DNA from: Azolla pinnata
Taxonomy: Eukaryota; Streptophyta; Polypodiopsida; Salviniales; Salviniaceae
DNA: 22,622 nucleotides
Reading direction: 5' to 3'
Assembly: GCA_037176905.1 (NCBI GenBank)
Contig: JBBBWG010009646.1
Coordinates: forward strand, 1-22,622
The notes beneath the pieces are model-generated. The model was not told the origin of the DNA, made no database searches, and saw only the letters and a list, made by a program, of their open reading frames with translations. Of this stretch, positions 10,417 through 21,000 are shown piece by piece (the stretch's first letter is position 1; each line of letters begins with the position of its first letter). The position numbers and the translations under genes are program-made.

Positions 10417-11937
10417 TGAATATGTACTTTGGGAGGTCTCACACGATTATAAGCACAACAAGCTTCCTGGTTTGATGTTCGCTCGCACGATTTTGATGCT
10501 TGATTTAATGCCCTGTGAAAGACTTGTAGCCAGACTTGGTAAAGAAGTTTTACCCATCATAGCTATGGATTTAATATTTCCCATCAAGATGAAAGTTTAT
10601 GAGAAATTTACAATGCTGAAATTCTCTCCGTGCGATCATGTTTGTTGCAGTAATGTAAGTTTAAAGGAGTAATTTGAAAGATCTAGACAGTGTATTCTTT
10701 TATGGATTGCTGGAAATTCAGAGTCCACCCAAGAGTATCGTAGCTTGTTCTCTGTGTGGACAATCAGGAAGAGTGACTCTATAATGTAATTGCTAATGTA
10801 ATGATTGGTATGGTTTTTTTTGACTCGAATGTTCTTTATTAAGAAAAGAAAAACAAAGTAAAAATGGAAGTGGGGAAATGAACATAATTTAAATTAGTTT
10901 TGAAACAGTTCAAAAAACTTCAAAAGAATTGGGGAAAATTTCAAAAACAAAGCTACCATGTCGTTTATCACGCGTTCATTTTGCATTTCTGGCCCCATCT
11001 ATTGTGTGTTGAAATAAAAAGTCTAGATGCATAGCCTATAGAGCCACATTGATGCATCATGCAAACACTTGTTTGTTCGTTAGACCTACAGCTCGTTTAC
11101 ACTGCCTTCTGTTGCTGCAGATCCTAAGCCTCAAGCAGAATTTTTTATGTTTAACGCATGCAAAGCTGTAAATTGGCTTGTCTTCATTGCAGAGCCGTTT
11201 TACTAATCCCACTAATTGTGCTCAACCTGATACTGCATGTGGTGAAGATGAGATAGAAGATAGAATGAATATCCGCCCAAAAGTGCACTGCAATTGACAA
11301 AGCAAGATTCGCCCAAAAAAATACTTGATGAACAAACAAAATGAAGAATCTGAAGATGATGATAGAAAGGAAGAGAATGAAAAGAGATTGCACTAGTACA
11401 TCAAGATAACGCCACCGATTTTTCATCTCTCTCATGCTTTTATAAGATTTATTTTGAACTTCTATCTCAAAGAATTCATTCCATCTTTGTAACTTGTTTA
11501 AGTGAAGGTCCTTTTAACTCGTTTTTTTGGGGGTCGTTCAAAGGTCGACCCTTATACACTTCTTTTGATTTGTTTTCATATTATTAACTGGCTAATGGTT
11601 CGAACTGCGAATGATCCTGATCCAATGTTTTCACAAATTATAGGTCTTCCTAATTAATTCTCCTGCGACATCATGAGGAACGAACTCCTCTCAGCATTCA
11701 ATACATTTAATATCGCCAAGCATTCATTCTATTATTCACCATGTTAAAAACAAGACTTTGCAGTTTTGGTCCTTCCAACATTGCCATTACAGTGAGTGAG
11801 ATTCGGAAGATAATATTGTGGTTTCTTATATAATATTTGATTAGAAACAAGCATTGATACAAATTGTTGATCTGGGCGATTTATATGTATATATATGTGA
11901 CATGTGGATTAATTCAAGATTGATGCTCTCAAGGGCG
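10417..11937. other. Intergenic region between convergent mS41-like and Hsf genes
   Basis: This AT-rich interval must contain the 3' untranslated ends of both genes. Short open frames on both strands (for example 10472-10672 and 11184-11435) show no recognisable domain and are judged chance. I see no RNA gene or mobile-element ends. Confidence 0.55.
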
Positions 11938-14900
11938 CTATACTATGTGGACACCAAAGAGCTTCACGGAGCTAGTGTTATCCTGATCGAACTGGGCGGC
12001 GGATTGAGCATCGACGAGAGATGGCTCCGCGATTCTGATTGCTCCAGCTGTGCCGTGGTACCGCACAATTGCATTGGTTGAAGTGCCTGCAGCAGGTGCT
12101 GCAGTGTGATGAGCAGCTAGCTGCGGATGCAGGTATTGCACTAGGCTGACCATATGACTTCCTGAGATGTGTGAATTGGAGAATTGGATGTGGGAGCTCT
12201 GCTGCTGCAAGATCATGTTGTTGTTGTTGTTGTTAGCAGCTGGTGTAACACCATGAGCACTATAATCAGCTGCACCACAGCTGCTACTAATTACAACCGG
12301 GTCGATCTGGCGCTGGTGTACAATTGCAGCAGGACCGGCAGTTGATCGATCATCTGTACTAGTAGCACTACTAGGCTGCAACATTGATGTGCTTATAGTA
12401 GAGTTGCGGCGGCGTGGGCCGCGAGCACCAGCGGAATATTGATCCGCGTGATGATCAGACGATGGAGCGCTCATGCGCCTTGTATGAACATTGGGTGATT
12501 GGTGAGGATGTAGTGATTGGGCGGCCTGCAGCTGCTGGGGCTGCAGGTAAGCTGCAACGGCGTTGTTGTAGAGATTGCGGACGCGGTTGATCTCGTAGAG
12601 GAGCAGCGTGTTATCCCTGCGAAGCCGCTCGTTGTCGTGATCGGCCGCCAATGCATCGGCAGCGAGCTGCTGGAGGTGCTCATCAATATTGGTATAGAAC
12701 CGATCGCGATGCTGCAGATGATTGATGTGGTTGTCGAAGCCGGAGATCAGATCGGGCGCAATATTATAAGCAGGAGGAGGAGGAGGAGGAGGAGGATATT
12801 GCAGGATATGATCATAGTATTGCTGCAGCATTAGATCACTAGCAATATTCTCCAAGGAATATGTTGTTGCTGCAGTGGAATCTGGAGGCAGCCCCGTGAA
12901 GCTACTCGTAGTTGTAGTGTCGCGGCGCCTGCCCATGTAGTGCAGCTGATGCCTGCTGATCCGGCGCTGGATTCCGCCCAGGAGCTGCTTCTGCCCTTTC
13001 CTGAACAGCTCGTTGCTGAATTCCCACCGCTCGGGGACAACCTTTCTAAACCCCTGCAGTGAATGCACATAATATTCCATAGTATTCATTCGCATATAAT
13101 TGCGCCCGCAAATGCAATGCAATGCAATGCAATGACCGTCATCAGATCAGTTCTGATTAGTTGAGATCAGATCAGATGATGATTCAAGATCAGAAGAACA
13201 ATATTTTAATATATTTGCTGCAGGCCGCCTCGATTTATAACAATAAATATATGATAGATCTCGATTGGATCGCACCTGCAGCCCGAGTAGTAGTAACCCG
13301 ATCTAACACCCGATCAGTGGTCACTGCAGTTATTATAGTAAAGGCAGATTTTTGTGTATATATATATCTACATATTCTCTTTGATAGCACTATGGCGCTG
13401 TTTGAAGCGCTGATTTAAAAGAGTGTTGTTACAAAACCCGAGGACAGAATCAAAAAAGAAAGATGCGTAGGAAGCAGCTGCTCATGGAGCTCTTTACATT
13501 CAAAGAATCAAAAAACAAATTTACGTTAGTTAGTATGTGCTGTAGAATGATGCATGCATGCCCTTACCCACATGGTGATGCAGGAACTACATATGTATGT
13601 ACTCTAGAAAGGCAGACATTCTGATCTCGTATTGCAATCCTAAACATTATAATATAATGAATGCATCGACTGTCCCGCACATTTGTTTATCATTGTTCAT
13701 ATTTCATTCGTCTGTGTTACAACTGTGTGCCTGTGATTCTTTCCAGCTCGTGCCCGCAGCGCCGCGCCCCAATGGAGCTAGTTTTACACTCAAAAATTAG
13801 AGGAAAGCTGATTAAAGAACGGAATGAGACTCGGGACGTGAGGTACATAATTAGCGTGTTGCAACATTAGTTGAGAAGCATTCGTTTTGATCAAATTAAG
13901 GGGTTGAGATAATGGGATCACTTGCTGCATTAATTACTATCATTGCAGCTACTGCAGTTAAGACTCATGTTAAGTAGTACATACGTACAGAACTCATGTT
14001 TGGAGTGATTAACAGAACTTTTCATATTCGGCCGGCCGCCAAATTATGGCTTTGTGCTGATTATGATGATCAGCTGTGGACTCGTAATATGCACATGATA
14101 GTCGAAAATCAGCTAGACAGTAGTACTGCACGTTAATGATCAACACATGTCACATGGATGGATTAGCTCGCGGGTAGATATTGATTTGCTAGCTACATCA
14201 GGTCGGTGATCAGCTAGTTAGGTAAAGATCTTGCTTCCAATCGGGCACATTCTATATAGATCAGTCCGTTGCAGGGGTGGGTCGAAGAGCGGTTCATAAT
14301 TAATGAAACTTGCCAGCCACATCACAGTAGCATGAGCTGGCCGCCGGAGATCATCAGCGGAAATTATCAATCGACTGATCATGAATCTTCTGCCGTGTGG
14401 ATCAGCTAATTATGAATTAGTAATTAGCAGCAGCTGGTATGGATTCACTAGGAATTGATGGTATGGGAAACTGCTAATTAGTATCTATAATCTTCGGATC
14501 ATTATATGATCATTAGCCCTTCAATCGGTGAGATACTAATTAATGAGTAGTAGTGCACTAATCCGAGGATAATTAGTAGATCGATTCCAAGTACTCTGCA
14601 TGCATGATCAGTCAGTACTTACGTAGGTGTTGAGCTGGCGCACGAAGCTGGAGAAATTGTTGTGCTTGAAGTAGTTGGGGAGGATGTCCTTGGCGAACTC
14701 GGGAGGCCGCCACACCACGAATGCGCAGCAGCAGCAGCAGCAGCAGCTAGCTGCGTCGGGATCATCATCATGATGATCACACGTACTAGTAGCCCATGAG
14801 ACGATGTTGTCCGTTGCAGGATCATCCACCAGATCATAGGTTTTGGTGAGGAACGGTGCTGGCACCGGATTGCTGCGATCGATCATCAGCAGGCTCGCGG

Positions 14901-15090
14901 CAGGATCGTGATCGTGATCGTGATCGTGATCATCATCATATTCATCAGCAGCAGCAGCATCATCAGCATGAACTCTATCATTAAAGCTGCTGCAGTCTAA
15001 TTCTCCGCCGTGCTGCTGCTGCTGCTGCTGCTGCGCCGCCATAGCTCCATGATTGTAATTAGTGAGGCGCTGATGCAATATGATCTCCAT
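11938..15090 (-). CDS. HSFB4: Class B heat stress transcription factor, HsfB4-like
   Basis: Class B Hsfs bind heat shock elements but lack activator motifs and mostly act as repressors or co-regulators in the nucleus. Exon 1 is 15090-14623 (donor gtaagt after ...QLNTY). Exon 2 is 13053-11938 (acceptor cactgcag before [10 protein letters not shown], stop TAG). The intron sits at the position conserved across plant Hsfs. The product is 527 residues. The DNA-binding domain spans about 75-189 ([40 protein letters not shown]). A coiled coil lies at about 277-326 ([20 protein letters not shown]). The repressor tetrapeptide LFGV is at 521-524. [15 protein letters not shown] and the RNLYN segment point to subclass B4. 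Low-complexity tracts are poly-Gln (near 19), Asp/His (about 50-62), poly-Pro (243-250) and poly-Asn. Oddly, a cysteine run (116-122) interrupts the DNA-binding domain. ATG 15042 is an alternative start. Confidence 0.9.
13054..14622 (-). other. HSFB4: Intron of the HsfB4-like gene
   Basis: This 1,569-bp GT-AG intron is at the universal Hsf position inside the DNA-binding domain, between NTY and GFRK. It is rich in GATC, AGCT and TTAATTA words and holds an AATGC pentamer repeat (13111-13134). No embedded gene is seen; the short open frames in it have no recognisable content. Confidence 0.85.
13111..13134. repeat. AATGC pentanucleotide repeat
   Basis: Almost five AATGC copies lie about 60 bp inside the Hsf intron, near its 3' splice site on the minus strand. 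Confidence 0.9.
14725..14746 (-). repeat. HSFB4: CAG/CTG microsatellite coding for seven cysteines
   Basis: On the coding strand this is seven TGC codons (residues 116-122) within the Hsf DNA-binding domain, between SW (residue 99) and FVVWRPPEF. The triplet run is pure, so its length is likely to vary between individuals. Confidence 0.9.
15012..15035 (-). repeat. HSFB4: CTG/CAG microsatellite coding for poly-glutamine
   Basis: The CAG codons follow ATGGCGGCG near residue 17 and give a short poly-Gln tract at the Hsf N-terminus. Confidence 0.9.
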
Positions 15091-15242
15091 ATAATTAGCT
15101 GCTGATCGATCGGATCGCAGCGGGGGCGGGGGGGGCTATAATAGCAATCAGGACTGTTAATTACATCTGATCATCATCTGGCGCATGCAGATTATATTCT
15201 CTGACTGCGTGGATCAACTGCTCAAATTAAGCAGATGGATGA

Positions 15243-15296
15243 TGATCAGCTGTACTATTAATTGATGCGTAGGAGTGATCAGCTGTACTATTAATT
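15243..15296 (+). repeat. 21-bp direct repeat, 33-bp spacing
   Basis: TGATCAGCTGTACTATTAAT(T) occurs at 15243-15263 and again exactly at 15276-15296, about 150-200 bp upstream of the Hsf start codon. Confidence 0.9.
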
Positions 15297-15375
15297 ATCA
15301 CAGCGGCAGCAGCTACAGGATAGATCGGATCTGCACTAGCTAGCTGCGTCAAATCCTAGTGAACGAGCTGAACAG

Positions 15376-15397
15376 ATATATATATATATATATATAT
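15376..15397. repeat. (TA) dinucleotide repeat
   Basis: Eleven AT dinucleotides, flanked by AG and CT so that the whole is self-complementary. It may breathe or extrude, and could serve as a TATA-like element for the Hsf gene; position alone cannot show this. Confidence 0.9.
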
Positions 15398-15553
15398 CTA
15401 ACATGAAAGCGAGCGAGCGCATGAGATTCAGCCCACTGCAGCAGCAGCAGCATCAGCTGGTGATCATCGTAATATTGTACTTTGCTACTTACTATTACCG
15501 CAGCTGGTATTCATCATCAGCATGAAGATCTAGATGCTTAAAGTGAATAACGA

Positions 15554-15580
15554 CGGGGCGGGGGTGGGCGCGGGCGGGGG
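15554..15580 (+). other. G-quadruplex-type G-run cluster
   Basis: Five G-runs of three to five, GGGGCGGGGGTGGGCGCGGG then CGGGGG, with loops of one to three bases. This fits the G3+N1-7 pattern. It lies on the strand opposite to the Hsf coding strand, about 465-490 bp upstream of its ATG. A second G-rich run (15122-15136) lies some 30-45 bp upstream of the ATG. Confidence 0.75.
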
Positions 15581-15790
15581 AATATGATTTCATGGAAAGC
15601 TTTTCAATGCATGCAGTTTGGGAAGACCGAGGAGGAAAGCAGCGAAAAGGATTTAGGGCATCGTATACTACTACTGTATATTGCATCTTGAGGAAAAGTC
15701 TAGATCGAATTTTCCGGCATGATCTGCGAGTAGTATAGCGATATAGAACGCAGCGCAGAGCTCATAATTTCGCTGCACGGAGGCGCATGA

Positions 15791-15817
15791 GATGATGATG
15801 ATGATGATGATGATGAT
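15791..15817. repeat. (GAT) microsatellite
   Basis: Nine GAT triplets upstream of the Hsf gene. Confidence 0.9.
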
Positions 15818-16028
15818 CGCGCAGATACAAATGCAATGTATATATGTATGTGTGATCGCGCCTGTCACGAGACATGATGAGTGAGAGCTGCTTCGAGAGG
15901 CGAGAAAATTCGCCTAGGTCAAACGAGAAACGGCTCGTGCAGCAACCGCGAGAGCAACGTAGAGCGAGCGATCAGAGAACTCGAGAGACTCGAATCTGAT
16001 CACAGCCAATGATTCTCATGCTTCTGTC

Positions 16029-16050
16029 GTAGTAGTAGTAGTAGTAGTAG
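16029..16050. repeat. (GTA) microsatellite
   Basis: Seven GTA triplets upstream of the Hsf gene. Confidence 0.9.
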
Positions 16051-16947
16051 CACTAGTAGCTGCACGCGATTTCACTCACTCACGCGATATTGCTGGATTG
16101 CAGCGCCTGCAGAATGCATTGCAATATGCATGCATTGCACAGTATATATCCGATCAATCTTCGACGATCTTCCTTAACATTCCTCACGTCTCGACTCACG
16201 ACGTCTGATAATTGATCGCCTGCGCCATATTTGTTTGCATCATTCATCATTGGCATGATCAGCTACTAGCTACTAAATTCGTGATTCTTCGCCGGCTAAC
16301 TGTTCTCTCGGGGACGCTTCTGATATGCATTCCGATCGATCTTCTTGCAGGCCATGAATTCACAAACATATAAGATCTTTATACTAATTGAAAGGCCATA
16401 GCCTTTCATACCGCGATTAAAATTTCTATTTGGCAACAACACATCAACTATTAAGCAATACCCATATGAGATTTGGTCCAGGAGTAAATTATATAACAGG
16501 AATCATCAGTAGCTGGCTTTGTTTGAAAGTTCATAACAAGAAAAACATGCCTACTTAGCATCACTTTGTGCAAGAATCATGTTTGGGTATCATGAACACG
16601 TATTACCATGGTTCAATATAAAAATCATTTTTATGAATGTGCATATATTTTATAGTCGGAGGGAGAGACGTTTAGATTGTCCGTTTTTACAAGGCTTTTG
16701 AAATTTCCGATCCCTTGTCACGAAAAATGCGACTTTTGTTCAATATTCTCGAGATTGAGCCAGGGAATTAATTATACAGCTCAACCCCCGGCCGGTTTGT
16801 CCAACCATGTTACAGAACTTCCGTTCATGTACACATGATCTTGACCCTTGTTCTGCTCAAACAAGGCCAGCAAAATGTGGGTGTAGTGTAGTGTTGCTAT
16901 CCAAAAAAAAGGAAATGAGAACGGAATCAATAAATATAGCCGACGTC

Positions 16948-16974
16948 GTTCACCTTGATTGGGTCAAGGTGAAC
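16948..16974. repeat. Perfect 11-bp inverted repeat (hairpin)
   Basis: GTTCACCTTGA and TCAAGGTGAAC are exact reverse complements around a five-base TTGGG loop. A TATTTATAG follows within about 15 bp. Confidence 0.85.
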
Positions 16975-17599
16975 CACTGTATTTATAGATGACTAGCCAG
17001 AGCCTTGCATGTAAGCATGCAGAAGCTCCTGATAAAACTCATGTAAAATCACCATGGAGAAACTCCTAGAAAGTTTCAAAATATTCTAGAACCTAATGCC
17101 AACAACTCATCTTAATACATATCCACTATCACATACATCATACGATTGATTGTATGCAGCACTCGTAGTGCTACATCATGCAAACGAATTAGTAACACTT
17201 AGGTAGTGTTGCCATATACTTGACGCAATTGTTTCACCGTGATGCCAATCTCATCCTAGCTATCGTTGCATGAATCGTATGCCGTCATCCAGACGATCAG
17301 CTCGCAGTTGTCCATGTCCCAACGCCTCGCGGATCCAGCTCCACCTTCCTCGACTTCCCTAAGCGTAGTAGTTACTCTAGCAGTCGTACTCAGCTCAAGT
17401 TAACCAAGTTGCTGCCAATGGTTGCCGACGACGACCGCAGATGATCCACTAGAGATGCCCCCTTGCGGAAGTGATCACACTAGGGCATGGGAATCTTGAG
17501 GTTGTACACGTCATGGGAATCAGAATGTCGCCAATAATGGCAGACCAGACTGTGCCAGCATGCCAATTCCCTAATCGTCTGCCATATGGGGATCAAGAT

Positions 17600-17639
17600 C
17601 TTCTTCTTCTTCTTCTTCTTCTTCTTCTTCTTCTTCTTC
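17600..17639. repeat. (CTT) microsatellite
   Basis: About thirteen pure CTT triplets, then an imperfect tail to about 17675. It lies about 90 bp before the satellite array edge. Confidence 0.95.
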
Positions 17640-17728
17640 GACTTCTTCTCGGTCTTCGTCATTATCATCTTCTTCCTGTTATTGCAGCATGCAGGATCAT
17701 TGCTAAATTAAACCATTGCTCGATAAAA

Positions 17729-18036
17729 TCGTAGTAAGCTATCATATGGCACAAAAAAGCTTGAATTTTGAAACTTAGGACGAGAGACACGGCTGAAAAA
17801 GTAAAGCTATGTCAGAAATGAGGAAGGGACAGATAAAGGTGACTGCCTTCTATCTTCAACTCATAGCTCCCTTGTGTGATATCGGATTTCAGAGTTCAAA
17901 CACTTGAATCAAAGCCATCACAGTAAGCTATCATTTGGCAATTTTTTTTTTGAATTTTGAAACTCAAGACGAGAGACACAACTGAAAAAAGTAAAGGTTT
18001 GAGAGAAATGAGGAAAGGACAGACCAGGGCGACTAC
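17729..18036 (-). repeat. Inverted edge of the satellite array (about 1.5 units)
   Basis: Here the unit reads on the opposite strand, for example GAATTTTGAAACT, GAGAGACAC(G/A)(G/A)CTGAAAAA and AATGAGGAA(G/A)GGAC. GAATTTTGAAACT recurs at 17763 and 17952, a 189-bp period. These copies are more diverged from the consensus than the direct ones. Orientation flips between about 18027 and 18048. Confidence 0.88.
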
Positions 18037-21000
18037 ATTTTGCCTTCCGAGTTTCAAAATCCAAACTTTCATGTGCCATTGCATAGCTTGATCTCTTGCG
18101 CTTCAATTCAAGCCAAAAAACTCGGAAATCCGATATCGCACGAGGGAGCTATAAGCTTTTTCTAGTGACGCTTGGTCCTCGTCGGTCCCTTCCTCAGTTC
18201 TGACACATCTTCACTTTTTCAGCCGTTTCTCTCGACCTCAGTTTCAAAATCCAAATTCCCTTGTCCATAGCCTGCTCTCTTGCGCTTCGATTCAAGCCAA
18301 AAAACTTGAAATCTGATATCGCACGAGGGAGCTATGAGCATTTTCTGGTGAAGGGCGCAGCCACCTTGGTCCTGGTCAGTCCCTTCCTCAGTTCTGACAC
18401 ATCTTCACTTTTCCACCCGTTTCTCTCGCCCTGAGATTCAAAATCCAAACTTTCTTTTTCCATTGCATATCTTTCTCTATTGCGCTTTGATTCAAGCAAA
18501 AAAACTCGGAAATCCGATATTGCACGAAAGAGCTATGAGCTTTTTCTGCTGAAGGGCGCAACCAACCTGGTCCTCATCGGTCTGTTCCTCAGTTTTGACA
18601 CATCTTCACTTTTTCACCCCTTTCTCTCGTCCTGATTTTCAAAACCCAAACTTTCTTGTGCCATTGCACAACTTGCTCTCTTGCGCTTAGATTTAAGCCA
18701 AAAAACACGGAAATCCGATATAGCACGAGGGAGCTATGAGCTTTTTCTGGTGAAGCCAGGTCCTCGTCGGTCCCTTTACTTTTCCAGCCGTTTCTCTCGC
18801 CATCAGTTTTAAAATCCAAATTTTCTTGTGCTATTGCATAGCTTGCTTCTTGCCCTTCGATTCAAGCAAAAAGACTATGAAATCCGATATCGCACGAGGG
18901 AGGTATGACCTTTTTCTGGTGAAGGGCGCAACCAGCCTGGTCCTGGTCGGTCCCTTCCTCAGTTCTGACACATCTTCACTTGTTCAGCCTTTCTCTCGTC
19001 CTGAGTTTCAAAATGCAAACTTGCTTCTGCCATTGCATAGCTTGCTCTCTTGCGCTTTGATTGAAGCGAAAAAAATCGGAAATCCGATATCCATGAGGGA
19101 GCTATAAGCTTTTTCTGGTGAAGCCTAATCCTCGTCGGTCCCTTCCTCAGTTCAGCCACATCTTCACTTTTTCGAGTGTTTCTCTCGCCCTGAGTTTCAA
19201 AATCCAATATTTCTAGTGCCATTGCATAGCTTGCTTTATTGCGCTTTGATTCAAGCCAAAAAACGCGAAAATCCGATATCGCAAGAGGGAGCTAGGAGCT
19301 TTTTCTGGGGAAGGGCGCAACGTGGTCCTCGTTGGTCCCTTTCTCAGTTCAAACACATCTTCAATTTTTCAGCCGTTTTTCTCGCCCTGATATTCAAAAT
19401 CCAAACTTTCTTGTGCCATTGCATAGCTTGCTCTATTGCGCTTCGATTCAAGCCAAAAAACTCGGAAATCCGATATCGCACGAGGGAGCTCTGAGCTTTT
19501 TCTGGTGAAGCCAGGTCCTCGTCGGTCCCTTCCTCAATTATGAGACAGCTTCACTTTTTAAGCTGTTTCTCTCGACTTAAGTTTCAAAATCCAAATTTTC
19601 TTGTGCCATTGCATATCTTGCTCTCTTGCGCTTCGATTCAAGCCAAAAAACTCGGAAATTTGATATCGCACGAGGGAGCTATGAGCGTTTTCTGGTGAAC
19701 GGCACAACCAGCCTGGTCTTGGTCGGTCCCTTCCTCAGTTCAAACACATCTTTACTTTTTCAGCCGTTTCTCTCGCCCTGAGTTTCAAAATCCTAACTTT
19801 CTTACCTTTGCATAGCTTGCTTTCTTGCGCTTCGATTCGAGCCAAAAAACTCGGAAATTTGATATTGCACGAGGGAGCTATGAACTTTTTCTAGTGAAGC
19901 CTAGTCGTGGTCAGTCCCTTCCTCAGTTTTGACACATCTTCACTTTTGCAGCCGTGTCTCTCGCCCTGAGTTTCCAAATCCAAACTTTCTTGTGCCATTA
20001 CATAGCCTTCTCTCTTGCTCTTCCATTCAATTCAAAAAACTTGGAAATCTGATATATCACACGAGAGAGCTATAAGCGTTTTCTGGTGAAGCCTGGTCCG
20101 CGTCGGTCCCTTCCTCAGTTCTGACACATGTTCACTTTTGTAGCCGTTTCTCTCGCCCTGAGTTTCAAAATCCAAACTTTCTTGTCCCATTGCAGAGCTT
20201 GCTCTTTTGCGCTTCGATTAAAGTAAAAAAACTCGGAAATCCAATATCGCACAAGGGATTTATGAGCTTTTTCTGTTGCAGAGCGCAGCCGGCCTGGTCC
20301 TTGTCGGTCCCTTCCTCAGTTCTGACACATCTTCACTTTTTCAGCCGTTTCTCTCGCCCTAGTTTCAAAATCCAAACTTTCTTGTGCCATTGCATAGGCT
20401 TGCTCTCTTGCGCTTCAATTCAAGACAAAACATTGGGATATCCGATATCGCACGAGGGAGCTATGAGCTTTTTCTGGTGAAGGGCGAAGCCGCCCTGGTC
20501 CTGGTCGGTCCCTTCTTCAGTTGTGACACATCTTCACTTTTTCAGCCGTTTCTCTCGCCCTGAGTTTCAAAATCTAAAATTTCTGTGCCATTGCAAAGGT
20601 TGTTTTCTCGCGCTTTGATTCAAGCCAAAAAACTCGGAAATCCGATACCGCACGAGGGAGCTATGAGGTTTTTCCGGTGAAGCCTGGTCATGGTCGGTCG
20701 CTTCCTCACTTCTCACACCTCTCCACTTTTTCAGCCGTTTCTCTCGCCCTGAGTTTCAAAATCCAAACTTTCTTGTGCCATTGCGAAGCTTGCCCTCTTG
20801 TGCTTTGATTCGAGCCAAAAAATTCGGAAATCTGATATCGCACGAGGGAGCTATGAGCTTTTTCTGGTGAAGCTTGGTCTTGGTTGGTCCCTTCCTCAGT
20901 TCTGACACATCTTCACATTTTAAGCCGTTTCTCTCGCCCTAAGTTTTAAAATCCAAACTTTCTTGTGCTATTCCGAAGCTTGCTCTCTTCTGCTTCGATT

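Larger units (their letters stand above)
15091..17728. other. Upstream region of the Hsf gene, repeat-rich, no gene found
   Basis: The part nearest the Hsf gene (15091 to about 16350) is expected to hold its promoter and leader. It contains two G-rich runs, a (TA) tract, GAT and GTA microsatellites, a 21-bp direct repeat and a GAAaaTTC heat-shock-element-like site at 15904-15911. Beyond about 16350 the composition changes and becomes less GATC-rich. Hairpins lie at 16390-16407, 16948-16974 and 17006-17021, a TATA-like word at about 16980-16986 and a CTT tract at 17600-17639. I find no convincing coding region, tRNA or complete mobile element. Confidence 0.55.

Noticed and set aside
12517-12834. 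Plus-strand open frame of 105 codons
   Set aside because: It is an antisense shadow of Hsf exon 2; its poly-Arg end mirrors the poly-Pro codons of the Hsf.
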